Origin: Candidatus Defluviilinea proxima
GTDB lineage: Bacteria; Chloroflexota; Anaerolineae; Anaerolineales; Villigracilaceae
DNA: 64,000 nt
Reading direction: 5' to 3'
NCBI GenBank assembly: GCA_016721115.1
Contig: JADKIW010000001.1
Coordinates: 2,805,501 to 2,869,500, forward strand
The position numbers and the translations under genes were made by a program. Numbering within the stretch: position 1 is the stretch's first letter; each line of letters begins with the position of its first letter. Below the pieces are notes generated by a model. That model saw only the letters and a program-made list of their open reading frames with translations. It made no database searches and was not told where the DNA came from. Positions 58,123 to 64,000 of the stretch are shown in pieces.

Positions 58123-59659
58123 AGTTCTTCCAGAAATCATCTCCCGGTTCGATCTGATTCCGTCCGCGCTCTTTTGCCACATACAAACGCCTGTCGGCAG
58201 CATCTACCAAGTGGTAGATCTCATTGGCTTCGATTGGGTATACGGCAATTCCTTGACTGATTGTGGGGATTGGGACGGTTTTGTGTTCGAGATCTTCCAC
58301 GCGTAAATTCCCCAGTGTTTGACTGATCCGTTTTGCAATTTGGAGCGCCTGTGCTCCGTCTGCGCCAGGCAGGGAAATGGCAAATTCTTCACCACCCCAA
58401 CGTCCGACGGCATCATTTTGTTTGATGTTATGTTTGATTGCTGTGCAAAGTGCCTCAAGAATGCGATCGCCGACTAAATGTCCGTAGGTATCGTTGAATT
58501 GCTTGAAGTAATCAATATCCAGCATGATTAAACTGAGAAGTGTGTTTGATTCGTCCGCTTCTTTGGCGCGTTCGGCTAGTTGTTTGAGGAAGTATTCATG
58601 ATTGTAAACGCCGGTCAAGCTATCAAGCCTGGCCTGTTGCTCTACCAGTGCATGTTTTATGGTGTTATCGAGAGCAAGGGTCACATGTTGCCCAAGGTTG
58701 GAGAGTAATTCAAGGTCAGCGCGATCGAATGCGTTGGGCGTGTAGGATGATAATGCGAGAACCCCTGTCACATTTTCTGCCTTGAGCGGTACCCCAATCC
58801 ATGAGAGGCTGGTTTTTTCACTGCCCATCACAAAGTGCTTAACGCCCTCAAGGTCTACATCATCTTGCAGGTCTGGCAGATAAAGCTCTTTTTCGTTCTT
58901 GATTACCCAGCCAGAAAGGGTGCCATCAAGTGGGATACGTGTTCCATTGAAATATTCTTTGTCGTCGAAAAAAAGCTCAAGTTCGATTTCGTCGCCTTTG
59001 CGAATGCCAATGAAATAGGTGTCAGCAATGAGCGTTTCATGAATCGTAGAATCCAGAAGCGAGATCGTCTGCTTTGTATCGAGTGTCTGCATGATCTCGC
59101 GGCTGACCTTGTTGATCGTTTCGAGGCGGTGGATGTGTTCGTTGGCTGTTTCCTGGAGCCGAATGATAACTTCCATAACTACCACTGAAACAACAAGAGG
59201 TGTGAAATATTCCAAAGCCATCCCGACAGTCGTCATGGCTGCAAAATGCTTAGGCAGGCTGACCACAATGATCGCCAGCATGGTTAAGTATGCGTAGACC
59301 CTTCCGGACATGGTGGCGACTGCGAGTACACCAAAGGTAATGACAATGTGAGACGCTTCGCTGATGCCATCAGGAAGAATCAGGGAAAGGATGCCAAGAC
59401 CGATACCAGAGAAGACGGCATTTATAACGCTATAAATACGGCGCAGAATCACATACCGAATGACAATTGTATTTGTTACCAATAAATACAGAATTCCGAC
59501 AATGCCGCAAACGACAAGAAGCCAGTTTGTGGTTGTACTTCCATCTGTGCTGGCATAGATTATCCCTGCCAGCACAAGGATGGATGCCAGAATAAGGGGC
59601 ATGACAAAAGTTTTTATTTCGTGTGGCGAAAATGGCGTAACTGGCTTTCGGCTTTTCAT
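58121..59659 (-). CDS. Membrane diguanylate cyclase with GAF and GGDEF domains
   Basis: A 512-residue protein. Six hydrophobic helices fill residues 15-165, then a GAF domain (about 185-330, LDSTIHETLIADTYFIGIRKG, LSWIGVPLKAENVTGVLAL) and a GGDEF domain (about 345-505). The active loop is RWGGEEFAISLPG, so diguanylate cyclase activity is likely. The inhibitory site position reads KQND rather than RxxD, so product inhibition may be weak. LTGVYNHEYFLKQLAERA and LDIDYFKQFNDTYGH are intact. The start overlaps the HD-GYP gene by 4 bases. Confidence 0.94.
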   Translation of the reverse strand: MKSRKPVTPFSPHEIKTFVMPLILASILVLAGIIYASTDGSTTTNWLLVVCGIVGILYLLVTNTIVIRYVILRRIYSVINAVFSGIGLGILSLILPDGISEASHIVITFGVLAVATMSGRVYAYLTMLAIIVVSLPKHFAAMTTVGMALEYFTPLVVSVVVMEVIIRLQETANEHIHRLETINKVSREIMQTLDTKQTISLLDSTIHETLIADTYFIGIRKGDEIELELFFDDKEYFNGTRIPLDGTLSGWVIKNEKELYLPDLQDDVDLEGVKHFVMGSEKTSLSWIGVPLKAENVTGVLALSSYTPNAFDRADLELLSNLGQHVTLALDNTIKHALVEQQARLDSLTGVYNHEYFLKQLAERAKEADESNTLLSLIMLDIDYFKQFNDTYGHLVGDRILEALCTAIKHNIKQNDAVGRWGGEEFAISLPGADGAQALQIAKRISQTLGNLRVEDLEHKTVPIPTISQGIAVYPIEANEIYHLVDAADRRLYVAKERGRNQIEPGDDFWKN

Positions 59660-62220
59660 ACCTTACTGCCGCCTTCCACATACTCAGCATAAGGCAATTG
59701 TGCAAGCGCCTCGACAATTTCCCTGTCAAACAGACGCCCCGCTTCTTCTTTTAAATATTGAACTGCTTCATCAGCTGATGCTCTTTTTCTGTAAATGCGA
59801 CTACTGGTAAGCGCATCGAAGACATCCACTACTGAAAAGATACGAGCATGAATAGGGATATCTTCTCCCTTAATGCCAAGCGGATATCCACTTCCATCCC
59901 AACGCTCATGATGATAACGAACCACGTACATGCATTCTTGCAGAAATGGAATCCGTTCGACAATGCGCGCGCCGATATCTGGATGCAGACGCATAATCTT
60001 CCATTCATCGTCGGTTAGCTTGCCGGGCTTATGCAGGATGGCGTCACTAATCCCTATTTTGCCGATGTCGTGAAGAAGCGCGCCTCTTTCCAACGCTTTG
60101 AGTTGCTCGCTGGTCAACCCGATCTTTTCTCCCAAAAGACATGCCAACTTGCTAACACGCATGCTATGACCCTCTGTCTCGCGGTCACGGGCATCAAGCG
60201 CTGACATTAATGCCTTGAGGGTTTGATCGTACGTAGCCTCAAGTTCTTCATATGCGGCTTCGATCTCTCGCGCCTGTCTGCGGGATTCGGCAAGCAGGTT
60301 CACGCGCTCCAATGAAACAGCCGCCTGATTTGCCATCAACTGGACATTGGCAAAATTCTGTCCACGGCTTTCAGGAATAGACATCCACAGTGCGCCGACA
60401 GGTCTGGAACGCGTAAGAAGTGGGTAACACACCAACAAGCCTTTTTCGTGCGACACAAACATGCTTTGCCCGGTTTGTATCGCTTGATGGATCGTTTCCA
60501 TAGGATGTTGACGCCGTGTATGGAAGCCGTTGGTATCCAATTCCACTTCAGCTTGGATTACTCCCTCGGCGCTCATTAGAACAATCCCCGTTTCAAGTGC
60601 GCTGGTAGTTTTCAGGGCGGCACGTGCAATCGTTTCAGCCGCCTTGCTGATCTCTTCTGTCATGATGACATCTTCGCTCAACTGACGAAGCATGGACGTG
60701 ATATTCAATGTGCTTCTTAATTCTTGATACAGCCATGAACTCTCCACCGAAGCTGCCGCTTGTGAACTAAGCAAGTCCGCCAGCGACTCGTCACTCTCGG
60801 AGAAGAAAACACCGTCTTGTTTTCCGAAGGCGAGGATCGTCCCAATACTTAAACGATGTAAGCGAATGGGAATCGCGAGTATGCTACGAAGGTTGGAATT
60901 ATCAATATCAAGGTTGCTGTCGCTTGTATATTTTCGCAAGTCGCGCACACGGAAAGGTTTTGTTGCATTTAATGCGGCTTGTAACAGATGCTCTTCAGAT
61001 GGATTTGCATTGAGCGCTTTGAGTAAGCGAGGGGCTTCCCCAGCATGGGCTGTACGTGAGAAATCTCCCTGTTGATCGAGCAATGTGACAAATACAAATC
61101 GTGCGTCAAATGTTTTGCGTGTGAGGGTGGCTATTTCTTGTACGGCGGCTTGTGGATCTAGCAAGGTAGTGAGGGAAATGCCAGATTGGATAAGTTCTGT
61201 TAATCTCTGATTGTAGTTGGCACGTTCCCATGCACGGGAGAGTTCGAAAGCGGCACCCTCTACGCTGGCAATGTCCATGTTGTTGAAGGCATGCGTTCTA
61301 TCTGAGCGCACTTCCAATGTGCCTCTGAGTTGTCCATGTGAGAGCATGGGGACAATGATCATTGAGCGCGTGTTCTCGTTGCTGTTCGGAGAGAAGTCGG
61401 TCTCATGGAATGTGTCGTTGACGATGACCGTCTTTTTTTGCCGTGCAACACGTCCTTGTAAGCCTTTGCTTGCCGCCTGACGATACCCTGGCGGTATGAT
61501 ATTGGTCATGGTTCCGCTGGAAGCAAGCGCGACAAATTCTTTTGTGTCTGGCTCATACAACATCAAGGAAACCACCGTGCATCTTACTGCGCGTTCCAAT
61601 GTGTTGACGGCGAGCTGTGCCGCGACAGGTGGATCCAATTCATCGTTGAGTTGATGACCAAGTTCGATGAGATAGGTGAGTTGTGTTGTACGTTGTTTTT
61701 CGGAATTTAGTTTTTGGGTTGCGATCGATGCTTGTTCTTTGAGTGCATCAATATTTTGAGAAAGGTCTGGCAGGCGTACGGTTGTCTCTTTTTCTTTTTG
61801 AAGATCATCAGAAGGCGATATCAGTGTTGGGGATGTTGTGTTTGCGATGATGCCGTAAACGGTCAGAGCGGTGATCAGGCTGGTTAAGATGAAGCCGCCC
61901 AAATGTGCGGTTGAATCGGATGCGTCTGAAATAAGAAAAATGCCAAAGACAATGATCGCTTGATTGAGGATGAAATGCGCGTTGCCGCGCCATCCTGTTC
62001 GTAAAGACCGTATGATCGATACCACCCAGATCGTGGCAATCGCAAACAAACTTACGCCTGCAGCGATGCTTCCCCAATGTGGTAAAGGAAGATAGGATGT
62101 CAGAGTTATGGGCAGGATCAACAGACCTTGTGCCAGGATCGAGAGAACACCCGCAAGGATGATCTGTGCCTTATGGGACCGTGAAGGTTGTATAGCTGAC
62201 ATATGTGTGCGATTTAACAT
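59656..62220 (-). CDS. Membrane HD-GYP c-di-GMP phosphodiesterase with three GAF domains
   Basis: An 854-residue receptor. About four helices lie in residues 18-135, then a coiled-coil region (about 145-185), three GAF-like domains (about 190-340, 345-500, 505-655), a short coiled coil and a C-terminal HD-GYP domain (about 665-845). HD is in LLHDIGKIGISDAIL, GYP in DGSGYPLGIKGEDIP and further metal His in HHERWDGSG and LHPDIGARI. It should hydrolyse c-di-GMP to pGpG or GMP. It is co-translated with the GGDEF gene (4-base overlap), so synthesis and breakdown are coupled. MSAIQPSR at 62202 is an alternative start. Confidence 0.94.
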   Translation of the reverse strand: MLNRTHMSAIQPSRSHKAQIILAGVLSILAQGLLILPITLTSYLPLPHWGSIAAGVSLFAIATIWVVSIIRSLRTGWRGNAHFILNQAIIVFGIFLISDASDSTAHLGGFILTSLITALTVYGIIANTTSPTLISPSDDLQKEKETTVRLPDLSQNIDALKEQASIATQKLNSEKQRTTQLTYLIELGHQLNDELDPPVAAQLAVNTLERAVRCTVVSLMLYEPDTKEFVALASSGTMTNIIPPGYRQAASKGLQGRVARQKKTVIVNDTFHETDFSPNSNENTRSMIIVPMLSHGQLRGTLEVRSDRTHAFNNMDIASVEGAAFELSRAWERANYNQRLTELIQSGISLTTLLDPQAAVQEIATLTRKTFDARFVFVTLLDQQGDFSRTAHAGEAPRLLKALNANPSEEHLLQAALNATKPFRVRDLRKYTSDSNLDIDNSNLRSILAIPIRLHRLSIGTILAFGKQDGVFFSESDESLADLLSSQAAASVESSWLYQELRSTLNITSMLRQLSEDVIMTEEISKAAETIARAALKTTSALETGIVLMSAEGVIQAEVELDTNGFHTRRQHPMETIHQAIQTGQSMFVSHEKGLLVCYPLLTRSRPVGALWMSIPESRGQNFANVQLMANQAAVSLERVNLLAESRRQAREIEAAYEELEATYDQTLKALMSALDARDRETEGHSMRVSKLACLLGEKIGLTSEQLKALERGALLHDIGKIGISDAILHKPGKLTDDEWKIMRLHPDIGARIVERIPFLQECMYVVRYHHERWDGSGYPLGIKGEDIPIHARIFSVVDVFDALTSSRIYRKRASADEAVQYLKEEAGRLFDREIVEALAQLPYAEYVEGGSKV

Positions 62221-62282
62221 ATTGTATCCTGCAAGACAAAGCGACTTTTGTTTTGTTACTTACAACGTTGCAAGTTGTTATC

Positions 62283-62291
62283 TGTTATAAT
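62283..62291 (+). promoter_or_regulatory. Extended -10 promoter of the purine nucleoside phosphorylase gene
   Basis: TGTTATAAT (TATAAT at 62286-62291) followed by TTTTTT, about 57 bases before the ATG at 62349. No good -35 is seen. Confidence 0.5.
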
Positions 62292-62348
62292 TTTTTTAAC
62301 TGCATGAGGGGCAGTGACCCTTATCTTAACCTAAAAAGAAGAATTCAC

Positions 62349-63203
62349 ATGAACACATATGTTACTCTGGAACAAATTGACCAGGCGGCGGATGCGGTAC
62401 GTTCGAAGACGTCCTATAAGCCACGTGTTGGATTAATTCTCGGCTCGGGACTTAACGGTTTGGCTGATTCTGTTCAAAAAGCCGATTTCGTCCCGTATAG
62501 CGATCTGCCCAACTGGCCGATTTCGACAGTGTTTGGGCATGCAGGACGGCTCGTGATCGGTGAGTTGGAATCACAGCCGGTCCTCGTTATGCAGGGACGC
62601 ACACATTTTTATGAAGGTTATAGCATGTCGCAGGTCACTTTGCCGGTGCGTGTGATGTTGCGACTTGGATTAGAGATGTTGATCGTTACGAATGCGGCGG
62701 GTGGTATCAACCCTGATTTCGTGCCGGGGGATGTGATGTTGATTACCGACAACCTGAATTTGATCGGTATGGCGGGAGCGAATCCGCTTATGGGGCCGAA
62801 CATCGATGAGCTTGGTCCGCGTTTCCCGGATATGAGTCGTTCTTATGATCCCGAATTGATGGCGATTGCGCGGAAGGTCGCAGTAGAGAATACGATTTCA
62901 TTACGAGAGGGAGTCTACTGCGGTTTGAGTGGGCCCTCTTTTGAAACCCCTGCAGATTTGCGCTTTTTGCGAATGGCAGGAGCCGATGCCGTGGGAATGT
63001 CTACGGTGCCTGAGGTGATCGTGGCTCGCCATGGTGGTATGCGCGTGTTGGGTTTTTCTGGTATCAGTAACAAGGCCAACCTTGATGGTTCAACTGTCAC
63101 GACTCATGAAGAAGTTATTGAGGCAGGCAGAGTGATTACTCCCAAGATCGAAACTATTCTTCGCGGCGTATTGCGCGTTATAGTGTTCCCGTTATGGGCT
63201 TGA
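62349..63203 (+). CDS. Purine nucleoside phosphorylase (trimeric PNP-I type)
   Basis: A 284-residue enzyme that phosphorolyses inosine and guanosine in purine salvage. Diagnostic pieces are VGLILGSGLNGLAD near 30, the phosphate His in FGHAGRLVIGE near 62, MQGRTHFYEGYS near 82, VTNAAGGINPDFVPGDVML near 115, LSGPSFETPADLRFLRM (Glu of the base site) near 200 and GMSTVPEVIVARHGGM near 220, with SNKAN further on. The start MNTYVTLEQ at 62349 is chosen since a reading to 62205 would cross the promoter. The next gene begins inside its last 10 bases. Confidence 0.95.
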   Translation: MNTYVTLEQIDQAADAVRSKTSYKPRVGLILGSGLNGLADSVQKADFVPYSDLPNWPISTVFGHAGRLVIGELESQPVLVMQGRTHFYEGYSMSQVTLPVRVMLRLGLEMLIVTNAAGGINPDFVPGDVMLITDNLNLIGMAGANPLMGPNIDELGPRFPDMSRSYDPELMAIARKVAVENTISLREGVYCGLSGPSFETPADLRFLRMAGADAVGMSTVPEVIVARHGGMRVLGFSGISNKANLDGSTVTTHEEVIEAGRVITPKIETILRGVLRVIVFPLWA

Positions 63204-63862
63204 TCTATCGTTCCCTTGCTACCTACGGCCCTCTGATCTATATCGCTTTGACGATCATGGGGTTATATGCCTTCCGTTGGATGTGGCACACCTGGCGTGA
63301 GTGGCACAACGCTGTGTATTCCCTTGAACGTGAATTTGCATTGAATCGATTGAGACGGGCAACCGCTTTTGGTTTGCTTGTCCTGTTCCTGTTCTTTGGT
63401 GAATTTTATATCGCTACGTTCATTGCGCCATCCTTGCCTGCTGTTGATATATTGGTGACGCCTACGCTCGACCTGCTTGCCACTCCTGTCGGGACAGCAC
63501 CTGCAAATGGAGTGGTTTCACTTGCAACGTCAGCTCCACAAAGCGGCATGAAGGGATGTGTGAAAGATAAGCTCATGTTGACCTCGCCCAAACCTGCTGA
63601 GGAAATAAGCGGTACCATTACATTGGCCGGTACGGTTGATGTGGCCTATTTTGGCTTTTACAAATACGAGTACGCACCGGTTGGGTCCACTAACTGGGTG
63701 ACCATTGCGGCTGGTGATAAGATCGTCAAAGGTGATGAATTAGGCGAATGGGATACCACCACGATTACAAATGGAGATTACTTTTTGCAGTTGGTTATTA
63801 TTGATAATGTTGGTAAAACCCTTGAGCCTTGCGTGATCTCTGTGCGTGTGGCGAACAAATAA
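63194..63862 (+). CDS. Membrane protein with extracytoplasmic beta domain, unknown function
   Basis: A 222-residue protein with two helices (about 10-28 and 57-77), separated by a basic cytoplasmic loop (RWMWHTWREWHNAVYSLEREF), then an outside part: a Thr/Ala-rich linker and a beta-sandwich domain (about 120-220) with LMLTSPKPAEEISGTITLAGTV (in parts), FGFYKYEYAPVGSTNW, LGEWDTTTITNGDYFLQLVI. The latter pattern is like small Ig/fibronectin-type modules on exported proteins. A Cys pair (in KGCVKDK and EPCVIS) may form a disulfide. Family unknown. It overlaps the PNP gene by 10 bases and is co-translated. Confidence 0.8.
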   Translation: MGLIYRSLATYGPLIYIALTIMGLYAFRWMWHTWREWHNAVYSLEREFALNRLRRATAFGLLVLFLFFGEFYIATFIAPSLPAVDILVTPTLDLLATPVGTAPANGVVSLATSAPQSGMKGCVKDKLMLTSPKPAEEISGTITLAGTVDVAYFGFYKYEYAPVGSTNWVTIAAGDKIVKGDELGEWDTTTITNGDYFLQLVIIDNVGKTLEPCVISVRVANK

Positions 63863-63873
63863 CGGGAGAATGA

Positions 63874-64000
63874 ATGTCTTCTTTTGAGATACGACCTGTG
63901 AACTCAAGTGACCTGCAACGCTTGGTGACATTGGATCACACCTGCTCAAGTGATTATGTTTGGCAGTTGGAGTTACGAAGCGAAGCGAAACAGGTGGCCG
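63874..64000 (+). CDS. GNAT-like acetyltransferase, N-terminal fragment (runs off window)
   Basis: The first 42 codons are visible after GGGAGAA. The start MSSFEIRPVNSSDLQRLVT with VTLDHTCSSDYVWQL is typical for the first strand and helix of GNAT enzymes. The acetyl-CoA site lies beyond the window, so the call rests on the N-terminus only. Confidence 0.6.
   Translation, partial: MSSFEIRPVNSSDLQRLVTLDHTCSSDYVWQLELRSEAKQVA

Overview
The window looks like a chromosomal segment of a bacterium of the Chloroflexota, most likely class Anaerolineae. That assignment is inferred from gene content: a CAP-LysM secreted protein, Asp23/NusB/Tat/FabG neighbours, large GAF-HD-GYP and GGDEF receptors, a LolD-type ABC ATPase fused to a cyclic-nucleotide domain, short GGTATAATCC-type promoters with leaderless starts, and several families of dispersed palindromic repeats. 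Base composition is near balanced in most genes. There is no phage, no CRISPR array and no recognisable transposase. One tRNA, tRNA-Pro(CGG), is present.

Layout. 1-11.2 kb is almost all minus strand: a frameshifted penicillin-acylase-family gene cut by the window edge, a modular secreted glycosidase-like protein, then (reading leftward from fabG) fabG, an Asp23 protein, nusB, a TatA/B-type gene and tatC, preceded by a TIGR01906-type membrane protein, a membrane-fused spermidine-synthase-like protein and a CAP-LysM wall-binding protein split by a frameshift. 11.3-14.3 kb (plus) has a PaiB-like flavoprotein, a frameshifted secreted metalloprotease-like lipoprotein, an unknown repeat protein and ribosomal protein L25. 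14.3-20.5 kb (minus) has a CoA-type Nudix hydrolase, a TPR/zinc-ribbon protein, tRNA m1A58 methyltransferase, a DsbA-like/cyclophilin fusion that lacks key residues of both folds, a membrane gluzincin and a GltD-like oxidoreductase. 20.7-30.9 kb (plus) has a MacA/MacB-type exporter, a 3-phosphoglycerate-dehydrogenase-like enzyme, an M32 carboxypeptidase, a lipoprotein, tRNA-Pro, a class II aldolase, a CBS protein and an amidase.

31-37.5 kb is a formate dehydrogenase locus of NAD-linked type: a NuoE-NuoF fusion, a 2Fe-2S/4Fe-4S electron-transfer subunit and a molybdopterin catalytic subunit using Cys, interrupted by an AT-rich DUF4173 membrane gene. The NuoE-NuoF junction consists of a 7-bp-period inverted repeat that is translated as part of the protein. 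Facing it is a single-gene, AT-rich DUF262/DUF1524 (GmrSD/SspE-like) nuclease, a probable acquired anti-phage gene, next to a 386-bp gene-free stretch full of palindromes.

39.7-47 kb holds an M15-like lipoprotein, a membrane protein, a YigZ-family protein, a transglutaminase-like protein, a histidine kinase with its response regulator, and a membrane Ser/Thr kinase. 47.1-51.8 kb is a second exporter whose ATPase carries a cyclic-nucleotide-binding domain. 52-53.3 kb has an FtsK-like ATPase with a LexA-type operator overlapping its promoter, and an RRM RNA-binding protein with a long leader. 53.4-58.1 kb is an envelope and housekeeping cluster (GNAT, alr, lspA, an RluD-type synthase, a histidine phosphatase, threonine aldolase). 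58.1-62.2 kb is an overlapping GGDEF / HD-GYP pair, and the window ends with purine nucleoside phosphorylase, a membrane protein and the start of a GNAT gene.

Three genes in the first 13 kb carry a net loss of one base; all three encode exported proteins. This may be real decay or assembly error.
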